64,000 nucleotides of DNA from Megalopta genalis (lineage: Eukaryota; Arthropoda; Insecta; Hymenoptera; Halictidae): positions 10,062,001-10,126,000 of the forward strand of contig NC_135016.1 of the NCBI RefSeq assembly GCF_051020955.1, in the 5' to 3' direction. The notes below the pieces were generated by a model. The model saw nothing but the letters and a program-made list of their open reading frames with translations. It had not been told where the DNA came from and did not search any database. Positions within the stretch are counted from its first letter, which is position 1; each line of letters begins with the position of its first letter. Below, piece after piece: positions 1-10,540 of this stretch. Both the position numbers and the translations under genes were made by a program.

Positions 1-1329
1 GAGGATGAAGTTTCAAACGTCAGAGAAATTTACAAAATTTAACATTGTTTATGTATTATTTTCAAACGATTAAAATGATCGACGAAACAAACTCTTATTT
101 GGCACTCGTTTACTGCAATTGCTAGAGAAAATTTTTATTTTGCACAATGATCTGCAGTCCGGTTATGATAAATAAAGTGGTTATTGTTGGGAACCGTGCG
201 TACACGGTGATGTATGTTGCTATTAGCGACGATTTTAATCAGCCTGACGGAAGGTCATAAACTTGTTAAAAGTTGACTATTAATCGTTAATTTAAGCTAA
301 CAATTATTCGCCGTGCACAGGTCTAGCTATTTACAGATTTATGAAATCTTTTATTGCAGCCGATTAATCTTTGACCGCGTGTTAAAATTGATTTCCGTTG
401 TTAATCCTATGTTACTGACCTCTGAACTTTACTTTGAGATACCACAAGGAAAGCATGTATTTTTCTACGTTCTTTTGTTCTTCTTTGGGCAACATAATCG
501 TTTCACGTAAGATCATTTTCACAGGTATGAAAATAGCACCGCAACGAGATCTCGAATTACAATGACAATTTTATCGCTAACTTCGCGAATCAGACTATAA
601 ATATGCAAATTCGTGGAAACACCATTTTCGCTCGTAGATCAAGGTGGAGGATGAAGATTCACTGCTCCATCTTCGGAAGACGATTTTCCGTCGACGAAGT
701 TCCGTCGAGCGTGCACGATGCGCATCGTTTCGCGATGAAAACCGAAAGTGAAAGGTAACGGTCTGAAATTTAGCAACGCAAAAATCGCGGCTGGGTTTAT
801 CGGAAATTCACGGCGTCCAGTAAACCCCAGACGATAAACATTTTATACCTCCAGCCGGCAGACTTTCTGCCAGTTCCCGAGAAATAAATCCAACTTTCCT
901 CCATGTATTAAGAAGCCGTCCGCATGGAACGGTCTCACGAAGACATTTGCATAGACCGACGCACGAAAGGCAATCGCGATCACGCCAAAACGGCTAGGTC
1001 TGGAACTGTGAAATATCGTCGAGTACGGGGGCCACCGGTTTCGATTTCTCGAAAAGAAATCGTTGTTCGCCTGGAAAACGCACACCGCGCGACGATATCG
1101 ACGGTCCTCGATTCTCCTCAATTTTTTTGCTCATCTTTCATGGCGACTGTCGTCGCTCATTCGGATCGGGTGCGCGCGAACCGAAACTATTGCAATCGCA
1201 CTGCAGATGCATTGCATTCGCATATGAATGACACTTAAACATCTCTTCCGACAGTGGAAATAGCTTGAAAATAGAATAAATTGGCAGAACTTGATTATTG
1301 TACAACCTTTTGCTATTTAGTGCATGTGC
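1..1329. other. non-coding, unassigned
   Basis: AT-rich to about 640, then a CpG-rich patch to about 1240. Open frames on both strands at 843-1238 overlap each other, lack similarity I can recognise and are best explained by local GC content. No repeat or RNA gene seen. Confidence 0.5.
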
Positions 1330-1600
1330 ATCTTTCTGCAGATTTCTCTTTTCTCAGCAAAGTGCAGATTTTTATTCTGCAACTTCCCGCAATTTATTGC
1401 TTCCTCTGCAAGGTGCAGATATAACTATGCACAACTTTTCTGTAGCTTACTTTTTCTCGTTCAACAGAGTGCGGATTTATTCTCGCAGGACATTTTGCAG
1501 TTTACTTCTTTTCGTTCGGCAAAGTGCAGGTACATTTTCGTACAGTCACATCGTTCATTAGAAATATCCTAAGTAGAGCGCGGATTTTGCGCGCTTACGA
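1330..1600. repeat. degenerate ~55-bp minisatellite
   Basis: About five imperfect copies of a ~55-bp unit whose core is GTGCAGAT or GTGCGGAT, preceded by a pyrimidine stretch such as CTTTTCTCGTTC. The cores begin near 1362, 1413, 1469, 1524 and 1579, giving spacings of 51, 56, 55 and 55. Open frames across it in two registers are a by-product of the repetition. Confidence 0.6.
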
Positions 1601-4600
1601 CAAGAATGAGTGGTCAAAATACAAAACAGTGGAAACACGTAAAGAAGTAGAAAATATTGTCGCTTTGTTTTCAACTGAATAAAATGATTGAAGAGAGTAA
1701 GAAATCTCTACGTAGCTTCTATATTTTGTAGTTAATGTAGAAAATTCTTATTCGGCATAAAAATCCGCCGTTTAGATGCGCCTTTTACTCTCAGAAACAG
1801 AGTTTATTTTACAAATAACTTCGCGCAGCCAATAACTTCCCTCGTTCGTCTGCAGTTTCGATGTTGCCATTTCGCGATCAAGGTACAGATCAATCGATAC
1901 TCAGCAAATTTGTTTGACCTATTTCCTGTTTTTATATTGCGCATACTCGTTCCTGTTACGAGTGCATACAATTTGCGATCGAGCTATCAGCTGCAGCGGA
2001 AATTATTTTCTAATGACATTTTCTCCAGCAACAAGAACCTGTTTCTGTAATTGTCACCGGCGAAACGGCCGGAGTTTTTCGAAAGAAACGTTGCCGCGGA
2101 ACGTGGACAGATAAGATCGAGGGAAATTCAACGGGGGAGGCGATCTCGAACGGTTTTCCCGGCGAGCGTGAAATTCAACTGGTTCTCGCGAGGATCGCGA
2201 GGCGTTTCGCGATTACTTTCCTTTCCCTCGACGATCTTTTTCGCGAACGGTGAACGGCACGATCGATGCGAGCCGAAAAAATGCGGTCGATGCGGCAGGA
2301 AGGACGCAAGGTGGACACGGTCGAGAGAGGGTGCAGCAGGGTCGGTGCTTTCCGTGAATGCCGGCGGCTTCGTTTGATGGTTTTTACCGGGAGTCCTGGA
2401 TACCGTGCGTTCCTATACCACGATTGGCTCCTTCCACGGGCCCCCGATCGGTCATTGGTCCTTTCCAACAGGATCGTAGGTGCCCGTGGGACGACTTAAA
2501 CAGACGTCGCCTTCTCTAAGCTGCCTTCTCTCGCCACGTCGCGCCGCGCCGCGCCGCGCGATCAACTCGCTTCGACTCGCCGCTTCGCGTGCACGCGCGT
2601 AACTCGCCGCGGTGAAAACCGACCGCTGCGCTGACATTCTTCGGGCAAACTGCCGGTAACCTTTACGAGGTTCGACTACCGCGAAAATGAAATAGTACCA
2701 GACACGCGGATTTCGACTTTTATGGGCTCGCTTTGGAAAACTATGGTAACCATCGGGGAAAGGGCCTCTGTACCCTCGCTGCGAGGATTGGTGCTGCTAT
2801 TAACGCGTTCGTCCTCGCACTTTCGTTTAGTTTTAGTCACAGATTGTGGACTTTAATGCGAGTTCTCGGCTGAAACTACCAGACGGATCAAAATGACCAT
2901 TTTTACGGTTTTCAATTTCAAATTGTTGAAATTACGATGATTCTTTATTAGCGCGTCGACTGCCGCTGGAATTCGCGTAAAAATCACACGAAATTGGAAG
3001 GACTTATTTCATATTATACAATAATATGAAAAAAATAAATGTAGCAATAGAGAGGGCAAGAATTATTTTAGATGCTACATCTGTAATACTCCCGAATCTT
3101 CTAGGTACAAAACAATTTTGATTTATTCAATAGACTATGCTAAAAGTTGAGTACCAGTTAGCTAAACAAAAAACGAATTACCCGCACATGACCGACGTAG
3201 CAGTCGAAGTGTTAAGAAATAGTTAAGTAAATTCCTTTAATCAAGCTTCCATTACAATAAAAATGGTGAATAGTCGAAATAAATTCGGTCTTATCATTCT
3301 TACGAAGTAACACACGTCAGTCATTTTTTATAACTTTAGCGTTAACAATAATCTTATGAAGGAAAACATTACTTGCATTCATTAAAAAATTCCTTGCGAT
3401 ACCAATGAAATGATACACATAATTTTTGATCAGATGCATATTTTATTGCAGAATGATCTAATTGTGTCGCTTTTCTTTTCTATGCACTATCTATCGCGAA
3501 GAATCAGATGGTAGAATATTTTCCAACAATCCGAACGTTATTTGTATTTTACAGATCCAGTCATAAATCGTCGTTCGATCTCAAAATACGCGACGAATAT
3601 TTTTAATAATGTTTCAACAATTAATGCTGCTTCTTACAAGTTCATTCGATCCTCGTGACATTATTAAATAAGTTCACGAACGCATTCAATTTCTAGCAAC
3701 AAGAAAATTACCGAGCATCCAGAAACGTCGAAAGTACCTACATTTCATTTCAGAGGGGTTGTTTCTCGATGACCGGAACGAGGATTGCACGATCGCGGGC
3801 CCGTGATTATCCTCCCCTTAATTAAACCGTGGATGTAATCCCTGTTTTTTCGGGCCTGCAGAACAGCCAGAGTTTAACTCGCACACTTTCTTCTGCGGCC
3901 GTACATAGCCACGTTTCTTTGAGAAAGTTGTCAAGGCTCCTGAACAAATGGTAATCTGTGGGAGAGTGGTCGGGCCGAGAACGCCGAACCGAGGAAGGAC
4001 CCAGCCCGGATCGTTGCAATTTTCAGGTGTCCATTGTGTTGCCTAGAATCGGCTGTTTCGTCGCCGGTTACGCGTGTTTTACCGGCGCGGGGAGTTTCCT
4101 CGAAGAAACGCGGCTCGCCGAACGTCTAACGCCGAACCCATAAATCCCGGAGCCGATCCGGCGCGGCGAAAACGCGGATTTAACGAAGCTTATTGCCAGC
4201 AATCTGCGCGAAGACCGTTCGCGGTACGAGACACTAAATTAAGCTTAAAGTCGAGGACCCAATTAGCGGAGATACACTTCGTTAGCAGGGAGAGCCCGAA
4301 TGGGTCGAACGATCTCCAGGCAAATCTGAGATAAATCGGGCCTCTGCGAACAGATGGTCGGCGCGGTTTGATTATTCATGAAGCATAGAGAATCATTGCG
4401 CGGTGCAGGTATACAGCGTTTCAGATGCCGTGGCAATAATAAGAGATTTTATGGGGATCTTATGACGGGTCGAAGGCGGTGTGTCGGTTGCTGATTCTCC
4501 TGCGGGTCTGGTTCCCCATTGTCTTGGCAGATGGCGCCACCGACGTGGTCGATACATCTCCCTGGCAGTGGAGGATCGAGGAGAAGGACGACGAAGTCCT

Positions 4601-5334
4601 TGGGTCCTTCGCAAACCCGTACGAAAGTTCTACAAATAATTAATAATAATTTCGACGGGTATCTATGCGCGTGGAAAATTATTTCCCGATCGGCGACGAT
4701 GGATCGTAGAAGCTGTGCTTAATATTTTCGCGGACGTTCGATCGTCTTTCAATTAGATTATCGCGAATTAAGGTACTTCGACGACTGAAACGACACAAAT
4801 CGCTGGTCCACATTCTGAAAGCTCGCAGACTCCGTTCTCGTCGTGGAAACAGGCTACCAGTGGTCTCCTGTTTGTTTTCGCATATGTTCGCCTAATGAGC
4901 GAACACTCGGCCGGTACTGCTTTTATACGAGGCGATAAAGTGCACGCGGGTTCCAGCGATGAAATTATAATCGTGTTCGATCGCTCGGCACCGACGTATT
5001 AACTACAAGACAGCCTTGTTTGTAGGTACACGTAGACGCATCAGCGGTTCTATTAATTATGTAGATGATGCGGTTGCGTCACGGACAGACTCTAGGTACG
5101 CACCGCCGATTCCCATGTATCGTGGTGAGCGGCGCTTAATATTCCGAAAAGAAATGGCCTGGAGAGGATCGCTGGTAGCCGGGCTCTTAATGAGCCGTTG
5201 TATAACGAAACCGGGAATCGAATCGTTCGAGCCTCGCTCGAGGTATCGATGGAAAGCGCGACGGGTAACCTCGGATTCCCGTGGATCAAGGAGACGAGAC
5301 TTCGCCTCAAACGGCTGGGATAAAGGTTAGATGT
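1601..5334. other. non-coding, unassigned
   Basis: GC-rich block at about 2040-2720 including a run of CGCCG units near 2545-2560, then AT-rich sequence to about 3740 and a second CpG-rich block at about 3760-5330. The open frames in the GC-rich blocks overlap on both strands and show no domain I recognise. No RNA gene or mobile element identified. Confidence 0.45.
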
Positions 5335-6040
5335 TAACAGTCTCTGTCAGCATTGCAAATCGGAAGAGCCTGTCGAATGACAACGCCGAAGACGAAGTGA
5401 TTCCCACGGCACGAGAGAAGCCACTCGACACCGACGATCTGGGAAGTCTCAATTAGTTTCTGCGTTCGATGCGGCGATCAGTCTTTCTGTCTTCTAGATG
5501 TCCGTATCACTGGACCACCTCTGTACAAGGTAGTCTGTTACATGGTGCATCGTTTTCTGGTCTTACACGAAATCTGAATTATAGTTTGTAACAACGGCTT
5601 TTTGAAATTCGGGTAAAGAGTCTATTTTATGGACGCTTCTCATAGATCAAGAGTACTCGATGTCCGCAATCGAAGATGTCTTCCATAAAAGATCCCATAG
5701 CCTGCTACAGTATGTCTTGTACACAAAATCTGAATCACAGTGTGCAGTAACAATTTGCCAATTTGTCAAGAAAGGCTCCATCGAATGAAATTGCACGAGA
5801 AGTCCAAAGGAAACGCACTCCATATCTATAATCTAAAAAGACTTCTATAAAGTATCGAATAATTTGTTACATTCTGTCTCGTTCACTAGTCTTCCCCAAA
5901 AGTTTAAAGCACAATTTGCAATAACAGTTTCCAGATCTATCAGCAAAGACCCTACCGAGTGACATTGCAGAGAACTTATGGTCGATTCCCATCGGTCGAA
6001 CCGTAGCGCAACATCCACTTTGCAGAAATGCAGAAGAGAA
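5335..6040. repeat. degenerate tandem repeat, unit ~155-175 bp
   Basis: About four strongly diverged copies. Anchors are AATCTGAAT followed by an AGT..GTAACAA-like segment near 5571 and 5727, and the related AAGTTTAAAGCAC..GCAATAACA near 5900. An earlier copy begins near 5335 (GTTAACAGTCTCTGTCAGC). Each is followed by a segment like CATCGAATGAAATTGC. Divergence is high, so the copy boundaries are approximate. Confidence 0.45.
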
Positions 6041-6430
6041 GTCGACCGTCCGACGAAATAACAACCTGGAAGAGTCCCTCAAACGTCAGTGCAGTACCTC
6101 GAATCATATCACCGATCAAAATAAGTCATCAACGCCAATAAACAGAGATGAAGCTGCCAGACTCCATCAGCACAGCAGCTTATGAAAATCCATCGGATCG
6201 CAACTAGAGATTTAGATATCTGGCAGGCGATTGTCCCGAATCGGAAGAGGCCATTAACACCAATAAACAGAGAAGAAGCCGTCGATCCATCGCGATGGAA
6301 ACCTGGAAGAATCAATCGAATGGCAGCCAGAGATCCATCGAGTTCTTCCCACGAATCGGAAGAAGTGCTCGATGCCAATAACCCAACGGACCGAATCGCG
6401 CAGCTCGAAGACGAGAAGCCCCGCCGTCGA
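6041..6430. repeat. degenerate tandem repeat, unit ~125 bp
   Basis: The phrase CCAATAAACAGAGA recurs near 6131 and 6257 and in decayed form near 6380. ACCTGGAAGA recurs near 6064 and 6299, about two units apart. The plus-strand open frame that starts at 6182 runs through this array and is judged a consequence of it. A GGAGGAGGAGG purine run follows at about 6523-6545. Confidence 0.45.
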
Positions 6431-6929
6431 ATGGTAACGTGGAAAGTACCAAACACGTTGATGAAGTGCTTACAAAACGTTGTCCGGAGGAGAGACAGAA
6501 CGACAGGAGGGGCGAAGGGGCGGAGGGAGGAGGAGGAGGAGGACTCCCCTTGCTGTTCCTTCAATTCAATTGAATTCTATTCCAGCGTGCAGTTGATATC
6601 ATTGAGGTCGCCACTTAAATCCTCATTGTCGTTCGTCGCTTATTGTTTCACCCTTCGTTCGGCTACCGACGAATGTACATACGTACGTTTCTCTTTCACA
6701 TCCGTACCCGCACCTCTAACCGACCTAAAGGAGAGCCAGACCAGAGGGTCCGGACCGCAGCGGCTTAAGAATGTAACTGTCGGATCGAAAATACACGTTC
6801 TAGACGAGGACGAGTGGCGTTCGATGTTTCTAGGGAGGCTAGACGCTCGATGGTTTGGGAACCGCGTCGACTCGCTTCCTGGATTCGAGGTTGCGCATGG
6901 GAATGGTCTCGGAGCCCGCCGCTCCTGGT

Positions 6930-7290
6930 AATAGCAAGGTTAGCCGTTTTATTGCTGCATCGTGACGCGAGTTGCAGAACTTCAGATAGAGTCATCGTTT
7001 CAACAATCCTCTGTCCGAGCAATCTTCTGGCAGCCTCATTTGTTAGCCACCTTGAGGATTCTAAGAGCTGCCCATGAGAAAGATCTCGAACCCTGCTGGA
7101 ACCTCTAGCTCGTTGGAAAATTGGACGTTTCATTGATAGATCGTGATGGAATCTGTAGAATACCAGGCAGTGTCATCGTTTTCACTCTGCTCGATTGATC
7201 TTCCGACGGGCTTGTCTGTTAGCTACCTAGATTCTTGTATTTTGAGGAACTTAAACGTTCTGCTGATGTCAAGACTGGACCCTGTATTTG
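6930..7290. repeat. two-copy tandem duplication, period 181 bp
   Basis: The segment beginning CGTGACGCGAGTTGCAGAAC at 6961 is matched by CGTGATGGAATCTGTAGAAT at 7142. Both are followed by a GTCATCGTTTTC-like segment (6991 and 7172) and then by a TTGTTAGC or CTGTTAGC segment. The offset is 181 bp at two separate anchors. No coding signal. Confidence 0.5.
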
Positions 7291-8380
7291 ATGAAACTCG
7301 TCGAGCATTGACAAATTCGTCATATTGAAATAATTCCATCTGTCGCCACGAATGACAGCTCAAGCTCTTTGGAATAGAACGCAGGAAGATCTTTTAGACA
7401 TCACGATGAAAAGATCAGAGAAACGTTGTTTCCAGTGAAACGTCGTTTCGGCGGAACGCGTTTCGTGGCCCGAAGTGTACCTAGAAGACCGAGGAGCTGG
7501 ATCAGGCCGTGTTCGGCGTAGACAAAAGGGTGGACGGAATAGAAGTGAGAAAAATAGAAGCGAAGGCGAAGACGGGGAAGGAGAGGAGTCGGTCGGCTGG
7601 TAGCGGCGTTCCCATGTGTTCCTACGAAGTCGATCAACCTGGTTTGTTCGAGCGAGCATGTGGGCCAACAATGCCCACTTCGGGAGCAACCGCGACGCAC
7701 TTCACTTCGTCCATTATTCCGTTCACGTTTCCATGTGGCCGGGGTGCCGGCGGTATTCCCCGTCGTCGCGAGCGTTGCCAACAACATCGTACCAGAACTA
7801 CAGGCCTCACGGTACACGAAGGGTTCTCCACCGCACCGGCCACTGTTGAAAGACCCTGGAGAGCACTTCTCGAAATTCGCTACGCGGCAAGTAGCGTCGA
7901 GTCGCATGGCGCTACCTGCGTCCTCGAGCGGTGATGAAGTCGAGGGAAACCCTTCAGCCGGATACAAGGAAGGGTTGGGTGACCAAATTTTTGGTTCCTG
8001 CCCAGACCCATCTCCTCGGCCGATGCTTTCAGCGTGATTAAAATTGCGAGCCGGACAGAGTGTTGTTTGAATGCCCGAACGACTCTATCAGCCTGCCATC
8101 CAGCCTCCATCGTGACGCTGGAACTTCCAGCCTTGCCATTAGCGTCTTCCATGTTCCATCGGCAAGAATCTGCCACCTTTTCCTATCAACTGCCTGGAAT
8201 CCGAATCTGAATGACGAACTATCGCAGGTTCAAGAGTTAGCATCGAAAGTTTGCATTAGCAGGACATTGTAGATTTTTTTATACATTAATCTAGATCACA
8301 GTTTACGATCTTTTAAGACGCCGATCAGTGAGGCTACTCGATGGTTAATAAAGTAGATTGCAAGTTAAGCTTTATTGCCA
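7291..8380. other. non-coding, unassigned
   Basis: CpG-rich, with overlapping open frames on both strands (7360-8176) that have no recognisable domain. A stretch near 8100-8220 resembles the 181-bp duplication just upstream (ATCGTGACGCTGGAACTTCC at 8113), but too weakly to call another copy. Confidence 0.4.
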
Positions 8381-8573
8381 GACTGCGGATCTTTGTGAAA
8401 ATAAAAATCGTCTAAGTTCATTGTAAGAAATATAAGCCCGATGAAAGTGTCTTCTATCTCTTATTAATTTTAATCAGTTTTGCTTACTATAAACATTTTC
8501 ACGAATTCTTCTGTCTTCATAGTTTTAAATTCTACCTAGTCGTTATTGTCATAAATGCATAAAATCTGCGGTC
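8381..8573. repeat. inverted-ended dispersed repeat, copy 1
   Basis: Starts GACTGCGGATCTTTGTGAAA and ends with CATAAATGCATAAAATCTGC followed by GGTC. The two ends are inverted relative to each other over about 11-13 bp (GACTGCGGAT against the reverse complement GACCGCAGAT). Related copies lie at 8867-9032 and 41580-41781, with single ends at 20824 and 48242. Similarity to the 41.6-kb copy continues left of the GACTGC end, so the true boundary may lie further out. Confidence 0.5.
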
Positions 8574-8866
8574 TATTTATTACGTGTACGTTGTTCGAGG
8601 ATCTACACACGACACTATTTAATGTACCCCGATTAGTTCGGATAACAGAGTTTGTTGATTACCCATTAGACCGAGGATCAGATTCAATTTACCAGCTGGA
8701 CTATTATTGTACAAGTCAGAACAGCGTTTTAATTGTTCCATTATCTAAACTGTCGCTGTTTAATTCTGCTAATTGAGGTTATGGGTGACCTATGAGACTG
8801 GAGAGCAAATTCAATTTATCGACTAGGACATTATGACAAAAAATACAGTACAATTATCATGAATAA
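8574..8866. repeat. diverged two-copy segment between dispersed repeats
   Basis: Two related ~126-bp stretches: ATTCAATTTACCAGCTGGAC near 8685 against ATTCAATTTATCGACTAGGA near 8811, with weaker similarity before them. A TTCGGATAAC motif at 8639, resembling part of pogo/Tigger-type ends, also lies here. Confidence 0.3.
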
Positions 8867-9032
8867 ACTGCGGATCTTGGTGCAAAATAGAAATGTTCTA
8901 ACTCGAAACATAAATGAAATGAAAATATATTTTAATAAATAGAACAGAAGATAGTAGCCTCCTTAAATTTTTCCAACTGGTTTATGCTTTGGTATTTTAT
9001 CTAGTTGTCATAAATGCATAAAATCCGCAGTC
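8867..9032. repeat. inverted-ended dispersed repeat, copy 2
   Basis: Begins ACTGCGGATCTTGGTGCAAA and ends TTGTCATAAATGCATAAAAT followed by CCGCAGTC. Same orientation as copy 1 about 490 bp upstream. The interior is AT-rich and shows no coding signal. Confidence 0.5.
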
Positions 9033-10489
9033 TGATCATCAAAATAAGTAAACAGCGCAAATGCATAACTATGCGTCGTCTAGCGCCAACCACGCGTCGC
9101 AGAACATATTCGGAGATCGTAACGATCCTTGGACAGCGTTTCCGCGTGATCAAAGGGCCCCAGGATCAAACGTTTCCTTGGATAAGCTCGCCGCGGCTGG
9201 AGGAGGCTCGCCTCGGCTCGTGGCGATCGTATAAAGTGAATTATCCCATCTGATTATGTCGTCATTGTCATTAGGTCCTGATCTCTATCGCCTTCTCTCT
9301 GTCCCAGCCACCTACGGTGCCCCCGTTAACAATCCCACTTGATTCCGTCATTGGCAACGTTGGAGTTCCTGAATGAGTTCGTAACGAGATGCACAGCCAG
9401 AGGGCTGGCCCACGTCGGGGTTGCCAGCACGTGTCCTCAATGGACCAATCAAAGCTCACCCTCTTCTCGTCTAGTCGCTCTCGCCGGCTCCCTGCGTTTC
9501 TCTCTCCCCGTGGCCGAAGCTTACGTACATTAGCCTAATACGATATGCTCCGCGGAGGATTTTATGGGTCGGGAGGATCATCTGATGGAGAAATTGCGGT
9601 CGGCGTGGGACGTTTTCGTGACGGATCCCACCCGAGCTCCTTACCATGAAATCTCATTTGCTCTGCGGCAACGATCGGACGGCGTTTCCGGTTCGAGGAA
9701 AGTTCATTAGTACGTTCGCGGATCTTCTCGCGAACTTTTTACGCGATCATCCGGTTTCGTTACTTTCGGAGAAAAATTGTTTCGCGTCATCTACATCTCG
9801 ATGGTCTCTCGATCATGTCGATCATTTTGCAACGCTTGTTTCGGTTTGTTCAAGTTTGATGCTGACTTTTACGGCTTCGATTGAACATAATCCTTTCGGG
9901 ACTCGTGTCGATGCAATAATTCAGCACTGTTACTTAAGTCGTCGATGCATAAGTCTCAGAGAAATATCTCCGGTACTTTAAAAAAGCTACGTTTGAGCAT
10001 CGGCAAGGGTATGATCGATCTTTTCGTTTTCTACTTGGTCCTAAAAGGATCAGTCAGAGACAACATAACTGGTTGAGGGTTAAATATAAAGCTGAAGGTA
10101 ACAGCCTTCTCTCTCTCTCTCTCTGGACAAGTATGCAAATCATTGCATGTGAACACCGCAGGATGTTGAACAAGGTTGAGACAGTGGTTGAAACTGTTCG
10201 AAATATCCGAGGCCTCGCGTCGAAGCAAATCCATCCACTTTGAAATTGTTCTATTCGGTTCCTTAACGCTAGACGTACGGAGCGTTAGAAACAACTGTTT
10301 TATATTAGTTCTTAAAAGCAACGATAAGACTCTGTGACAGAGACTCAAGAAGAGACATAAGACTCTTCTGTGTGTGTGACACGTATATTATATAAATCAC
10401 TCGTGAATAGAATTAAATATAATTAAAATATAATTAAAAATTATAATATAGCATTAATATAGCATTAACATTTATTCGTTTACTTAACC
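9033..10489. other. non-coding, unassigned
   Basis: CpG-rich to about 9950, then AT-rich. A short (CT)n run lies at about 10110-10124. The plus-strand open frame at 9646-9981 and the minus-strand frame at 10031-10348 have no recognisable similarity. Confidence 0.4.
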
Positions 10490-10540
10490 TAACCAGTTAG
10501 CTGTTTTTGACGAATATGATCAAAAACAGCTATCTGGTTA
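10490..10540. repeat. near-perfect 21-bp inverted repeat (hairpin)
   Basis: The left arm 10490-10510 and right arm 10520-10540 pair at 20 of 21 positions around a 9-nt loop. The shared core is TAGCTGTTTTTGA and its complement. Related pieces with the same core occur at 13302-13380 and 53854-53873, so it is probably the end or remnant of a dispersed element. Confidence 0.65.

Noticed and set aside
6182..6931. 249-codon plus-strand frame as a gene
   Set aside because: It starts inside a decayed ~125-bp tandem repeat, crosses a GGA run, has no recognisable domain and is matched by frames on the other strand.
10483..10495. Telomere-type TAACCTAACC
   Set aside because: Only two units, adjoining the hairpin arm; no array.
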